49,516 nt of DNA from an uncultured Lachnospiraceae bacterium (GCA_946040795.1 CAMGCK010000006.1:1-49516), one strand, 5' to 3'. Positions 32,624 through 43,828 are shown, numbered from the stretch's first letter. Program-made: numbers and translations. Notes: generated by a model not told the origin, from the letters alone.

Positions 32624-33498
32624 ATGACACCTCCAAACAGATAACGGAGGATCAGGAATGTCACGCCGACACCGACTGCGATGCATAAGAATCCAAGCAT
32701 CGCATCCAGAAGGCGAACTACACCGGATATATAATCACCGTCCGCAATGTCGCGTACACCGTTTGTAAAAGCCACACCGGGAATCAGAAGCACAACGGCA
32801 CCGATGATCATCTGACCCAGTGTATTGCCGATGCCCAGTTTATGAAGAACGATGCAGATCATTGTAGCCAGGACGCTGCCTGTGATGTTGCCGGTGATCT
32901 TTGAAAGATACGGCTGATAGACATACAGCATAAAGAGCCAGACAAAGAATCCTGTAACGGCCGATCCCACCGCGTCATACAGTGAGCCGCCGAACAGAAC
33001 AGAAAAACAGGCACTTCCGAGGAAGGCTCCCGCAAGCTGCAGCCATTTGGATTTAGGACTGCTTTCGCGAATTTCGGCAAGACGGCTTTCGGCCTCATCT
33101 AGCGTGTACTTTCCGTCAATGATGGATCTGGAAAGTTGATTGACAGCTGCGATGCGGTCCAGCCGGGTCGCGCGCATCGGAATATGGAGAACTTTAGCGA
33201 AGCTGCCCGGCCATTCGTTGTTTCTGTCCCAGCCGGTCGTGAAAATGCCGTTTGCAAGGACAAAGAAGTTGTCATGACGGACACCGTAATGCGCGGCAAT
33301 GCGGACCATTGTTTCCTCGACGCGGCTGATCTCCGCGCCGTTTTCCAGCAATATCCGGCCGGCCTTCGTAGCGATGTCCAAAACGCGGCTGACATTTTCT
33401 TCCGTACAGGATGTCGACGTATCCGTGCCCGCGGCTGAGCCGTTCTGTTCTTCATTTGCTGTGATTTTGGAATCATTTGAGTTCATGATTGGTTCCAT
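32620..33498 (-). CDS. Threonine/serine exporter, ThrE N-terminal-half type (YjjP-like)
   Basis: The partner half (DUF1212/ThrE_1) of the split exporter. A soluble N-terminal part carries ENGAEISRVEETMVRIAAHYG and FVLANGIFTT, the family's conserved block, followed by five membrane helices from about the middle (GAFLGSACFSVLFGG onward). The start is uncertain. The longest frame begins at 33618, but that ATG is in the loop of the hairpin 33601-33635. The ATG at 33498 (MEPIMNSND) is preferred, although its AGGAG is 14 bases away, and 33486 is also possible. It overlaps the next gene by 4 bases. Confidence 0.85.
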   Translation of the reverse strand: MEPIMNSNDSKITANEEQNGSAAGTDTSTSCTEENVSRVLDIATKAGRILLENGAEISRVEETMVRIAAHYGVRHDNFFVLANGIFTTGWDRNNEWPGSFAKVLHIPMRATRLDRIAAVNQLSRSIIDGKYTLDEAESRLAEIRESSPKSKWLQLAGAFLGSACFSVLFGGSLYDAVGSAVTGFFVWLFMLYVYQPYLSKITGNITGSVLATMICIVLHKLGIGNTLGQMIIGAVVLLIPGVAFTNGVRDIADGDYISGVVRLLDAMLGFLCIAVGVGVTFLILRYLFGGVI

Positions 33499-33600
33499 GA
33501 GCGATGTTTCTACTCCTGAATCAGGCCTTGCTGCAGACGCGGCCGGAAGCCTGTAATTTATGGCAGTCCCGTCGGCCGCCTCGACAATCAAAATAACACA

Positions 33601-33635
33601 ACCCGCAGTGAAAATCAATGAAATTCACTGCGGGT
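33601..33635 (-). terminator. Terminator of predicted tryptophan transporter operon
   Basis: Perfect 12-bp arms (33601-33612, 33624-33635). On the minus strand the following sequence TGTGTTATTTTG is only moderately T-rich. Confidence 0.7.
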
Positions 33636-33687
33636 CGTTTTTATAATCAATATTGTTATATTACATTTTACTCATCGGTTCAGAGAA

Positions 33688-34476
33688 TTAACGGGAAAGC
33701 AGCATGCGGTCGTTATCCAGCGCCTTTCCGGAGCGTTCACGGAACATGTTGAGAAGATCATTTACCGTCGTGTTTTTGCGCTCCTCTCCTTCAATGTCCA
33801 GAATGATTCCGCCCTGATGCATCATGAAAGTGCGGTTTCCGAGATCCAGCGCGGACTGCATGTTATGGGTGATCATGAGGCAGGTCAGCTTCTCTTCTTC
33901 AATGATTTTCTTTGTGAGTTCCAACACCTTTTCAGAGGTGGCCGGATCCAGTGCCGCCGTATGTTCGTCCAGAAGGAGCAATTTGGGCGGATTGATCGTT
34001 GCCATCATCAGTGTCAGGGCCTGACGCTGTCCGCCGGACAGAAGTCCCACGGGCTGTGTCATGCGGTCCTCCAGTCCCATATTCAGCAGTGCGATCTTTT
34101 CCCGGAACAGTTCACGGTCTTTTTTGGAAAGCGCAGAAAGCCATCCGCCGCGTCCTGCAGCCAGAGCCAGATTTTCTTCAATGCTGATATCGGGAGCGGT
34201 ACCGAGCATCGGATCCTGAAACAGACGTCCGATCTTTTTTGCGCGTTTATGCTCTGCCATCATCGTAATATCCTCACCGTCCAGCATGATCTTGCCGGAA
34301 TCCGTCAGGAATGAACCGGCGATGGCGTTGAACAGCGTGGACTTACCGGCTCCGTTCGCGCCGATAATGGAGATGAAATCCCCTTTTTTGACATGAACGG
34401 AAAGGTCGGAAAGCGCCTTTTTTTCGTTAATGGTGCCTGCATTGAAGGTCTTGTTGATCTTTTCAAGCTTAAGCAT
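33688..34476 (-). CDS. Predicted tryptophan ABC transporter ATPase (TrpZ type)
   Basis: A 262-residue ATPase with Walker A GANGAGKSTL, signature LSGGQRQAL and Walker B LLLLDEHTAALDPATSEKVLELT. The DEHTAALDP sequence (His rather than Pro after DE) is characteristic of the ATPase that accompanies ABC_sub_bind lipoproteins. It overlaps the permease gene by 8 bases. The operon is preceded by a T-box with a tryptophan specifier, hence the substrate prediction. Confidence 0.88.
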   Translation of the reverse strand: MLKLEKINKTFNAGTINEKKALSDLSVHVKKGDFISIIGANGAGKSTLFNAIAGSFLTDSGKIMLDGEDITMMAEHKRAKKIGRLFQDPMLGTAPDISIEENLALAAGRGGWLSALSKKDRELFREKIALLNMGLEDRMTQPVGLLSGGQRQALTLMMATINPPKLLLLDEHTAALDPATSEKVLELTKKIIEEEKLTCLMITHNMQSALDLGNRTFMMHQGGIILDIEGEERKNTTVNDLLNMFRERSGKALDNDRMLLSR

Positions 34477-35440
34477 TGCGGCTGCCCTCCTTTCCTGCCG
34501 TTTTCTGTTCCTTTGCCAACTGAAGCTTGCGGCAGAGGAGCGGGAAACGACTCTTTAAGTACGGTCCGGAGATCGCCAGAACGACGATAACGGAAGATAT
34601 GGCCTTCAGCATGTACGCCGGCATATTGAATCGGAGCGCGATGGTATATACCAGTCGGAAAATGATTGCGCCAATCAGCGCGCCGATGATCTGAACCGGA
34701 ATCTTCTTCTTTCCAAAGAAGGTACGTCCGATCAGAAGAGATGCCAGCGCGATGGTGACCATGCCGGAACCGATGTCGATGTTCACGGATTTCTGCGCCT
34801 GCGCCATCAGACAGCCGGAAAGCGCTGTAAAGGTATTGGCAATGCAGAGGCCGATGATCGTCGTCATGACAGGATTAATGGAGGACGAACGAACCATTGC
34901 CGGGTTATTGCCGGTGGCACGGATGGCAAGACCGATGCGGGTCTTCAGGAAAAGTGCCAGAAATACGGAAACCAGTATGACAAATACCAGGATCACGATC
35001 AGCTTATAGTGCACGGCAAATACCGTACCTTCCAAATTGCTTTTCAGAATTGAAAATACAGTATCCGTTTTGTTCATGTTCAATATGGAGGAATTGCCCA
35101 TGACGGCGATGTTTACGGAATACAGCGCCGTATTGACGATGATTCCGGAAAGCAGGCTGTCCACACCCATTTTGGTTTGAAGGAATGCTGTCACGAAACC
35201 GGAGATCAGGCCGGCCAGCATGGCCACGGGAATGGACAGGAAAGGATGACCGCTTAATGCAACGACCGCTCCTACTGCCGCACCCAGGGTAAAACAGCCG
35301 TCCGTGGACAGATCGCATACATTCAGCATGGAGTAGCTTAAAAATAACGCAAGAACGGTCAAACCGCCGGTGAGACCGAGCTCGAGCGCGGTCTCACCAA
35401 GGCTGGATGCACTTTTTAAAAAATCAAGAAAAATGCTCAT
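34469..35440 (-). CDS. Predicted tryptophan ABC transporter permease (TrpY type)
   Basis: A 323-residue membrane protein with about nine helices, of the LivH-related permease family linked to ABC_sub_bind proteins. It shows SYSMLNVCDLSTDGCFTLGAA near residue 35 and ATGNNPAMVRSSSINPVMT in the cytoplasmic loop. It lies 8 bp after the binding-protein gene and overlaps the ATPase gene. Confidence 0.88.
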   Translation of the reverse strand: MSIFLDFLKSASSLGETALELGLTGGLTVLALFLSYSMLNVCDLSTDGCFTLGAAVGAVVALSGHPFLSIPVAMLAGLISGFVTAFLQTKMGVDSLLSGIIVNTALYSVNIAVMGNSSILNMNKTDTVFSILKSNLEGTVFAVHYKLIVILVFVILVSVFLALFLKTRIGLAIRATGNNPAMVRSSSINPVMTTIIGLCIANTFTALSGCLMAQAQKSVNIDIGSGMVTIALASLLIGRTFFGKKKIPVQIIGALIGAIIFRLVYTIALRFNMPAYMLKAISSVIVVLAISGPYLKSRFPLLCRKLQLAKEQKTAGKEGSRNA

Positions 35441-35448
35441 AATTCTTA

Positions 35449-36501
35449 TCAGTCTTCTAATTCATCAAAGCTGTTGGCGGTGGTAATGGGCTGGATCTTA
35501 ATGCAGTACGGTTTGAAAGCGTTTTCAATTTCCGCGTAATCAAAACCGATGAGTGCACAGGTTTCTTCATTGATGGTTGCAGTACCGTTGTCAAAGGTCA
35601 GGACTGCGGTGCTCTTGGGATCATTGCCGTCCACGAGAATGCCCTTTACCATGTCCGCGGTCTTCACACCGAGCTCGGCATAATCAACGCCGTAACCGAC
35701 GAATGCACCGTTTAATGCGAAGGAATCGGCACCGGTATAATGCGGGATGCGGGCTGCAGCGAGTTTTTCATAAATGGAAAGTTCTGCGGTCATGATGGTG
35801 TTGTCGGTGGGGGTGAAAACAGCGTCCATATGGTCTGTGATGATGGAATCGGCTGCAAGTTCAACTTCGGAAACATTGGTCCCGGTATATTCTTTGTAGG
35901 AAACCCCTTTTGCATCCAGATATTCCTTTGCCGCTGCAATGGGAGCGGCACTGGCGTCCTGGCCGATGTCGTACAGAAGACCGATGTTTTTTGCGTCCGG
36001 ATCAGCTGCGAAGATCAGATTCATGACTGCGTTGGTATCAAGGTAGTCGGAGGAACCGGTGATATTAGCGCCCGGAGCTTCCAGAGAATCCACAAGGCCG
36101 GCACCGACCGGATCGGAAACTGCGGCAAATACGACCGGAATCTGGTTGTCTTCCGTAGCGGCCTGCATAGCCATGGCAACCGGAGTGGCAACGCCGATCA
36201 TAAGATCGACCTTTGCGGTAATGAAATCGCTGATGATCTGCTGCAGAACATTGGAATCTGCATTGCAGTTCTGGTAGGTTACTTCAAAAGTTACATTGTT
36301 TGCTGTTCCAAGACTTTTAAGCTGCGCCTGGATGTTATCGCAGATCTGGTTCAGGGAAGCGTCATCGACAAAGTTGCAGAGACCGATCTTATAGGTCTTT
36401 CCGCCGGAAGTCTTGCTTCCGCTGTTTCCGCATGCTGCCATGGAAAGGATCATCGCTGCCGCGATGAAAAGTGCTGTGAGTTTCTTCATTGTGTTCTTCA
36501 T
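35449..36501 (-). CDS. Predicted tryptophan-binding lipoprotein (TrpX type)
   Basis: A 350-residue lipoprotein with lipobox SMAAC (Cys24) and an ABC_sub_bind (PF04392-like) domain. Landmarks are YKIGLCNFVDDASLNQI, the ATPVAMAMQAATEDNQIPVVFAAVSDPVGAGLV stretch (read in parts) and VFTPTDNTIMTAEL, which are strongly conserved in TrpX-type proteins. It would bind tryptophan outside the membrane. AAGGAG 7 bases upstream of the ATG fixes the start. Confidence 0.9.
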   Translation of the reverse strand: MKNTMKKLTALFIAAAMILSMAACGNSGSKTSGGKTYKIGLCNFVDDASLNQICDNIQAQLKSLGTANNVTFEVTYQNCNADSNVLQQIISDFITAKVDLMIGVATPVAMAMQAATEDNQIPVVFAAVSDPVGAGLVDSLEAPGANITGSSDYLDTNAVMNLIFAADPDAKNIGLLYDIGQDASAAPIAAAKEYLDAKGVSYKEYTGTNVSEVELAADSIITDHMDAVFTPTDNTIMTAELSIYEKLAAARIPHYTGADSFALNGAFVGYGVDYAELGVKTADMVKGILVDGNDPKSTAVLTFDNGTATINEETCALIGFDYAEIENAFKPYCIKIQPITTANSFDELED

Positions 36502-36597
36502 GTTTAGTCTCCTTTTTAAGAAAATACTTCGGTAGTGTACCGGGAACCTGCCGCGGACCTTATTCCTTCGATGGGTTTAACCTTTCGATGAATAAAA

Positions 36598-36870
36598 AAA
36601 TCCTGCCCCAAGCAATTTGAAATTGCTGGGACAGGATATAAATTCTCCTGCGGTGCCACCCGGCTTGATACATCTTATCCGTGTATCCTCTCACGCATAC
36701 TACCATATGCTGACCTTTTATAACGGAGCGTCCTCTCCGTCGCCCATACTCTGCTTGCGCATTTCCGTTTGCCCTCGAAAGTCCATTCGTTTTCGTATCG
36801 TTTACCGCAATTCCACCATCTGCGGTTCTCTGTGAAATGAGTGACGAAAATTACTACTCTTTCTCATTGG
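36598..36870 (-). ncRNA. T-box riboswitch, tryptophan specifier UGG
   Basis: Reading the minus strand: Stem I begins near 36866 with GAAAG-AGTAGTA and closes with GAA-UGG-A-CTTTC. The specifier UGG is at 36785-36783 in the GAA-NNN-A context. The T-box core (GGGTGGCACC, 36661-36652) follows, then a terminator (36637-36600) with seven T residues. The variable base of UGGN in the T-box is C, which pairs with the G73 discriminator of tRNA-Trp. Uncharged tRNA-Trp would thus switch on the downstream transporter. Confidence 0.93.
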
Positions 36871-36879
36871 TTTAAAAGA

Positions 36880-36908
36880 ACTATATCACTGTAAAGTGTT
36901 GATGTCAA
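36880..36908 (-). promoter_or_regulatory. Promoter of T-box / tryptophan transporter operon
   Basis: On the minus strand TTGACA (36908-36903) and TATAGT (36885-36880) with a 17-bp spacer, placing +1 just before Stem I. Confidence 0.88.
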
Positions 36909-36922
36909 CCACAATTTAAAGT

Positions 36923-38038
36923 TTATTTGTCAGTGAACCAGCCCATGTCCATGGTACGGCCCAGATCCCAGGCGTTTGTGTGTGCCAGGCCGGAATTCAC
37001 GGTGTCAAACAGGGTCTTGTAAGACCAGTAAATGTAACCGGACCCCTTGTTCCACTGCTCCAACTGCTTGTTGCAGATGTAGCGATAATATTCGGCCTGC
37101 TCATCCTTATCGGCAATATCGGCTGCCACCTTGTTGTTGACACACCATTCGCCGCATACCACCGGGAAATACTGCTCCATTTCTTCAATGTCCTTGCCGA
37201 TGTTCTCCAGGAACTCATCGTAAACATTCTTGTCTGCCTGGCCGGCCCAGTCCAGCATCATGAGATACTGATGGGTATCCAGAACAACGTTGAAGAAACG
37301 CTCATCGCGCATGAAATCCTTCCATGCGGTCATCAGGAATGCGTCATGGAAAACGATGTACTGATCGTCCTTTAAGATCGGACGCATAATGTCATAAGCT
37401 TCTGTATAGAATTTCTTCAGGAACTCCAGCGTGAGCGGCTTGGACTTGGCACGAAGCTCCGGATCGTTCGTCTCCGTACGTTCCGCAAGATGCATCTTCT
37501 CATACATTTCTTCCACGACGGGCTCATTGAGGATCTGAATGCCCCATAAAGCTTTGCGTTCGCTGTAACGTTCAGCAAGGCGCTTCAATACGCTGTAAAC
37601 AAAGGGAACATCGTTTTCATTCTGCGTAAAGGTCAGAATGTTCTGCATGCCGCCGTTGTCAAATGCATTCTGGCAGCCCGGTGCTGTATGCAGGTCGATG
37701 AGGATCTTCAGTCCGTATGCTTCTGCCCAGTTGAAGGCTTTATCCAGTTCTTCCACACAGCCGATGAAGGGCTCCACATCGCCAAAAATGAAGAAAGGAA
37801 CCGGGATTCGCACTAAATTGAAGCCCCAGGATGCGATGCGGCTGAAATCGCGCTCGCAGATATATTCGATGCGGTGGGTTTTAATACGCTCTTCATAAAG
37901 CTCCGGCTTCATCATGCGCGGAAGATGATATTCATCCAGGGCTTCCGTGTCGCGGAACATGGCCGGATTCATCCAGCGTTCCAGTACGAGCCAGTTGCCA
38001 AGGTTTACGCCCTTGATTCTTTCAGTTAATTTGTTCAT
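36923..38038 (-). CDS. Cytoplasmic GH5 family glycoside hydrolase (BglC-like)
   Basis: A 371-residue glycosidase with the clan GH-A barrel: KGVNLGNWLVLERWM at the start as in exo-beta-1,3-glucanase/cellulase-type GH5 enzymes, the acid/base in IQILNEPV and the nucleophile in VVCGEWC. The family's FNLVRIPVPFFIFGD and LIDLHTAPGCQNAFDN segments are present. There is no signal peptide, so it acts on imported oligosaccharides in the cytoplasm. It is the last gene of an operon with an LplABC-type importer, which fits that role. Which beta-linked glucan or other glycan is used cannot be told. Confidence 0.9.
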   Translation of the reverse strand: MNKLTERIKGVNLGNWLVLERWMNPAMFRDTEALDEYHLPRMMKPELYEERIKTHRIEYICERDFSRIASWGFNLVRIPVPFFIFGDVEPFIGCVEELDKAFNWAEAYGLKILIDLHTAPGCQNAFDNGGMQNILTFTQNENDVPFVYSVLKRLAERYSERKALWGIQILNEPVVEEMYEKMHLAERTETNDPELRAKSKPLTLEFLKKFYTEAYDIMRPILKDDQYIVFHDAFLMTAWKDFMRDERFFNVVLDTHQYLMMLDWAGQADKNVYDEFLENIGKDIEEMEQYFPVVCGEWCVNNKVAADIADKDEQAEYYRYICNKQLEQWNKGSGYIYWSYKTLFDTVNSGLAHTNAWDLGRTMDMGWFTDK

Positions 38039-38080
38039 GGGAGTTCTCCTGTAAGTATTTTAGTTGATTGTAATATGATA

Positions 38081-38107
38081 CATGCCTCCGGTCAACCCGG
38101 AGGCATG
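38081..38107 (-). repeat. Intercistronic hairpin between binding protein and GH5 gene
   Basis: Perfect 11-bp arms (38081-38091, 38097-38107) with a 5-base loop and no T tract after it on the minus strand. It more likely protects or processes the upstream mRNA than ends transcription. Confidence 0.65.
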
Positions 38108-38120
38108 CGCACAAATAGAA

Positions 38121-39623
38121 TTATTTGTTCAGGCCTTCAACGTAAGCGTCCAGCTGCTTCTGATAAGCTTCGCGAACCTTTTCAACACCGGCCTGCTGCA
38201 GCTTTTCATTGAATTCTGCAACGCCGCCTTCAACGCCGTTCGTGTTAAGACCGAGTTCCAGCGGAGCCCAGTACTTCAGCATAACATCATTGATGTTGGC
38301 AAGCTCGGTATCTAAACCGGCGGTATCAACAGTCAGAGAAGAATACTTTTCCCAAACATCATTTTCCTTGATCATCTTTTCCCAGGTTTCATGCCATTCG
38401 TTCCATTCAGCCGGGGTACCTTCGGCATCACGGGTAAGGCCGGTGGTTCTGACAGTCCACATACCGGAGGTGGAATAGGTATCCGGATCAAGCATGGTAA
38501 CGGAACCGTCATCATTTAACTTGTAAGAGGTACCTTCAATACCGTAGTAGAATGCGTCATAAGCTTCCTGGTCGGTGGTGATCAGGTTCCAAAGAGCAAC
38601 CGCTCTTTCCGGATTCTTGGAACCGGACGGAACACAGACAGCGTCCTGAGTGAACGGAAGATGTGCAGCGTACTTGCCAATATCCTGGAACTGCCACTGG
38701 AAATCGGAAGAGCCGAGGTTGGTCTTCATCTGGTAGCCCGAGAAGGAGTCAACGTTATGGCAGCGTAAGAATGCGGTGCCCTTTTCAGCGGAAGAATCGC
38801 CGGAGGTATCGGACAGGCAGGACTTGGAATAGAAGCCCTTTTCGTTCCATCTTGCCATCATGTTCAGGAAGTCTTCACAGCTGTCAAGCTCGGTGAAAGT
38901 CTTCAGCGTCGGATGCTCTTCAGTCGGGTCGTAGTAGAAAATACCCATTTCACGTAAGCCAAGGTAACGGCCCCACATGGAGTCGTAGTTGGAACCGTTG
39001 GAGTTCATTTCTATCGGAAGGATCTCCGGGTAGTTTTCTTTACAGAAATCTGCATACTTTTCGATGTTTTCGAAAGAATCCAGGACGATGCCTTCAAGCT
39101 CGGTACCTTCCAGGATGTCGGTACGCCACAGCGGGCCCTGACCATAGTAAGTAGCCCACAGAGTCGGGATGCAGTACATCTTGCCATCAACGATGGTCTG
39201 AGCCTTTGCTTCATCTGTAGCCTTAGCGTAGTTTTCCGGAGCGTAGGTGGGCCAAAGCTCATCAACGTTCTTGAAAGCGCCCTGCTGTGCCAGCTGCGAG
39301 TAGCCTAACCAACCGGCGCAGTAGATCAGGTCTACGGACTCACCGGATGAAAGAAGCAGGTTGTAGGTGTTCTTGTAGTCGGACCACGGGATCCAGTTGA
39401 CCTTCAGCGTGCAGTTCAGCTTTTCCTTGAAAATCTTGTTCATGTTCTCATCAATGATGTCCTGACCTGCAGGTCTGTCAGAGATGAAATACATTACGAC
39501 CTCAACTTCTTTCGAAGTATCGAGTTTTCCGGACTCGGTCTTGTTGCCCTTGCCGGAGCCGCCACATGCGGCCATTGACAGGATCATGGTGATTGCCAGG
39601 ACCATAGCCAATAATTTCTTCAT
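38121..39623 (-). CDS. Extracellular sugar-binding lipoprotein (LplA-like)
   Basis: A 500-residue type-1 solute-binding protein. The lipoprotein signal has lipobox SMAAC (Cys20), followed by a Gly/Ser/Lys linker. The mature part starts VEVVMYFISDRPAGQDIIDENMNKIFKE, as in LplA-like oligosaccharide-binding proteins that work with LplB/LplC permeases. No ATPase is encoded in the operon; such importers usually share an MsmX-type ATPase encoded elsewhere. The substrate is probably an oligosaccharide handled by the downstream GH5 enzyme. Confidence 0.92.
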   Translation of the reverse strand: MKKLLAMVLAITMILSMAACGGSGKGNKTESGKLDTSKEVEVVMYFISDRPAGQDIIDENMNKIFKEKLNCTLKVNWIPWSDYKNTYNLLLSSGESVDLIYCAGWLGYSQLAQQGAFKNVDELWPTYAPENYAKATDEAKAQTIVDGKMYCIPTLWATYYGQGPLWRTDILEGTELEGIVLDSFENIEKYADFCKENYPEILPIEMNSNGSNYDSMWGRYLGLREMGIFYYDPTEEHPTLKTFTELDSCEDFLNMMARWNEKGFYSKSCLSDTSGDSSAEKGTAFLRCHNVDSFSGYQMKTNLGSSDFQWQFQDIGKYAAHLPFTQDAVCVPSGSKNPERAVALWNLITTDQEAYDAFYYGIEGTSYKLNDDGSVTMLDPDTYSTSGMWTVRTTGLTRDAEGTPAEWNEWHETWEKMIKENDVWEKYSSLTVDTAGLDTELANINDVMLKYWAPLELGLNTNGVEGGVAEFNEKLQQAGVEKVREAYQKQLDAYVEGLNK

Positions 39624-39686
39624 GCTTTTCCTCCTTTTTCTTCGGTCCCGCTTCTGCGGTGACCTAAAGCACTTCTATATACCAGA

Positions 39687-40598
39687 TCAACCCTTGACGG
39701 AACCGATCGTGATACCTTTTACAAAATAGCGCTGTACGAACGGGTAAACGAGAAGGATCGGGCCCGTTGCGACAACCGCCATCGACATTTTCAGCGAGTT
39801 CTTCGGCATGTCTTTTACGACGATGCCGGACAAAGCGGCGACTCGCTGCATCGCCTCTGTTTTCTGCAGCATGTTATATAACAGATACTGTAACGGATAC
39901 TTGTCCTGATCGTTGATGTACAGCATGGCCTGATACCAGTTGTTCCAGTAACCGAGGGCCATGAAGAGGCCGATGGTTGCCATACCGGATTTCAGAAGCG
40001 GCATGATGACGGAGAAGAAAATACGGTACTCTCCCGCGCCGTCGATCTTCGCGGATTCAATGATCTCAAAGGGAACCGCCTGGCAGAAGGAACGCATGAT
40101 CAGAAGATGGAACACACTGAACATGCCCGGCAGGATCAGGACCCAAAGGCTGTCACGAAGATGCAGATAACGGGTGATGAAAATGTATGAGCAAAGCATA
40201 CCGCCGTTAAAAAGTGTGGTGAAATAGAAGAAGAATGAGATCTTGCTTCTGTACTTGAAGTCTCTTCTGGATAACGCATAGGAGGTGATCGTGGTGATCA
40301 TAAGGCCAAGGGCGGTACCCACGACCGTTACGTAAATGGAAACTCCGTATGCTTTAATGATAGTGCCCGGGACCTTGAACAGGATCTTATAAGCTTCTAA
40401 TGAGAACTCCTTCGGAAGAATGCTGTAACCATGGAACAGAAGGTAGTTTTCACTGGTGAAGGAGCCGGATACGACGATAATGAACGGAATCAGGCAGATC
40501 AGTGCCATAAAACCAACCACGATATACGCGATCGCATAAAACGCGGATGTGGAAACACTGTTTTTGATCTTGCTCTGAGGTTTGATATTGTTAGCCAT
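39687..40598 (-). CDS. Sugar ABC transporter permease (LplC/YtcP-like)
   Basis: A 303-residue permease with six helices and the EAA motif FEIIESAKIDGAGEYRIFFSVIMPLLKSG. It ends FVKGITIGSVKG, the usual ending of the LplC/YtcP group (KG..IGSVKG). It pairs with the permease encoded 15 bp upstream. Confidence 0.93.
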   Translation of the reverse strand: MANNIKPQSKIKNSVSTSAFYAIAYIVVGFMALICLIPFIIVVSGSFTSENYLLFHGYSILPKEFSLEAYKILFKVPGTIIKAYGVSIYVTVVGTALGLMITTITSYALSRRDFKYRSKISFFFYFTTLFNGGMLCSYIFITRYLHLRDSLWVLILPGMFSVFHLLIMRSFCQAVPFEIIESAKIDGAGEYRIFFSVIMPLLKSGMATIGLFMALGYWNNWYQAMLYINDQDKYPLQYLLYNMLQKTEAMQRVAALSGIVVKDMPKNSLKMSMAVVATGPILLVYPFVQRYFVKGITIGSVKG

Positions 40599-40613
40599 AC
40601 TATTCCTCCTCCC

Positions 40614-41528
40614 TTAGAACAGCGCGTAGTCTTCTTCGACCTTACGGGTGATTCCGTTAACGACCATAATGACTACGAAGCATACAACAGACTGATACAG
40701 AGAAGCTGCAGCGGTCATACCAAGGTTCGTGCTGGTAGTAAGGGCGCGGAATACATACGTGTCGATGACATCGGTCGCATCGTACAGCTGACCGTTCGCG
40801 CCGACCAACTGGTAGAACATCTCAAAGTCACCGCGAAGGATTCGGCCAACCTGCAGAAGAAGCATGATGACGATGGTCGGACGGATACAGGGAAGTGTTA
40901 TCAGACGAATACGCTGGAAAATGTTGGCGCCGTCGATTGATGCTGCTTCGTAGATCTCCTGATCGACACCGGTAATGGCCGCAATGTAGATAACGGAGTT
41001 ATAACCGCACCACTTCCATGCGTTGAATGCGCAGATAATCCAGGGCCAGACACCGGGAATCGCGTATACGTTGATACGTTCTTTTCCGGCAGCGGTGACG
41101 AGGTTGTTCATCAGGCCGGTTTCATAGTTGAAGATGGCAAGTGCAAATGCACCGACCAGTACCCATGAAATAAAATACGGCAGGAAGATCAGAGACTGGG
41201 TGATCTTTTTATAGACCTTGCAGCGGATCTCAGAAATGAAGATGGCGATGACAACTGCCAGAGCCTGTGAAGTCACCAGGTTTAACAGGTTATAAAGAAT
41301 GGTATTCTTGGTAAGACGCCATCCGTCACCGGAAACAAACAGGAAACGGAAGTTTTCAACACCGTTAAACGGACTCTTGAAAATGCCGAGGTCAAAACGG
41401 TAATTCTTGAATGCAAGAACCAGGCCGGCCATCGGGGCATATGAGAAGATGATCGTCAGCAAAAGTGCGGGAACGATCATTGAAAACAGCGCTCTGTTCT
41501 TTTTGATTTCTTTAAAGAATTCTTTCAT
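40614..41528 (-). CDS. Sugar ABC transporter permease (LplB/YteP-like)
   Basis: A 304-residue permease with six helices and the EAA motif EIYEAASIDGANIFQRIRLITLPCIRPT. It begins KNRALFSMIVPALLLTIIFSYAPM, typical of LplB/YteP proteins. It is the first gene of the operon and follows a well-formed promoter. Confidence 0.93.
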   Translation of the reverse strand: MKEFFKEIKKNRALFSMIVPALLLTIIFSYAPMAGLVLAFKNYRFDLGIFKSPFNGVENFRFLFVSGDGWRLTKNTILYNLLNLVTSQALAVVIAIFISEIRCKVYKKITQSLIFLPYFISWVLVGAFALAIFNYETGLMNNLVTAAGKERINVYAIPGVWPWIICAFNAWKWCGYNSVIYIAAITGVDQEIYEAASIDGANIFQRIRLITLPCIRPTIVIMLLLQVGRILRGDFEMFYQLVGANGQLYDATDVIDTYVFRALTTSTNLGMTAAASLYQSVVCFVVIMVVNGITRKVEEDYALF

Positions 41529-41561
41529 GAGAGCTCTCCCCCTTTAATATTCTCCGAGGAA

Positions 41562-41625
41562 TGTGTTAAAACGTTCACACGGATTTCACAAATTAAATAC
41601 TACAAGAATAAAATGAATAAGTCAA
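41562..41625 (-). promoter_or_regulatory. Promoter and LacI-type operator-like site of sugar operon
   Basis: On the minus strand TTGACT (41625-41620) and TAGTAT (41602-41597) with a 17-bp spacer. Downstream, GTGTGAACGTTTTAACAC (41580-41563) is a partial palindrome with a central CG, the style of LacI/CcpA operators. It would lie about 10-28 bases into the transcript. Confidence 0.65.
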
Positions 41626-41740
41626 CACCTCTTTGTGACAATTTACCTAAAAAAGTGTCAATATTAAAAAAGTATTTCACATTTTAATGCATATAAGGGG
41701 ATTTGTTTCGAAAATTCAACCTCGATAAGAATTGCAATAA

Positions 41741-41798
41741 AAAAACCCTGTCTGAAATCGACGGAAACATACATTCCATTGATTCAGACAGGGTTTTT
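41741..41798 (-). terminator. Terminator of groES-groEL operon
   Basis: Arms AAAAACCCTGTCTGAA (41741-41756) and TTCAGACAGGGTTTTT (41783-41798) are exact complements over 16 bp with a 26-base loop and flanking A/T runs. Confidence 0.85.
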
Positions 41799-41829
41799 GG
41801 AAATATTCAGTTTGGAATTCCGAAAGGAA

Positions 41830-43754
<1,925 letters not shown>

Positions 43755-43828
43755 GAATGAATCCTCCTTATTTGAACATCGGTATTCTCTGAAAATAACA
43801 GATCTTCTGCGATGTACTGTTTTAATCA

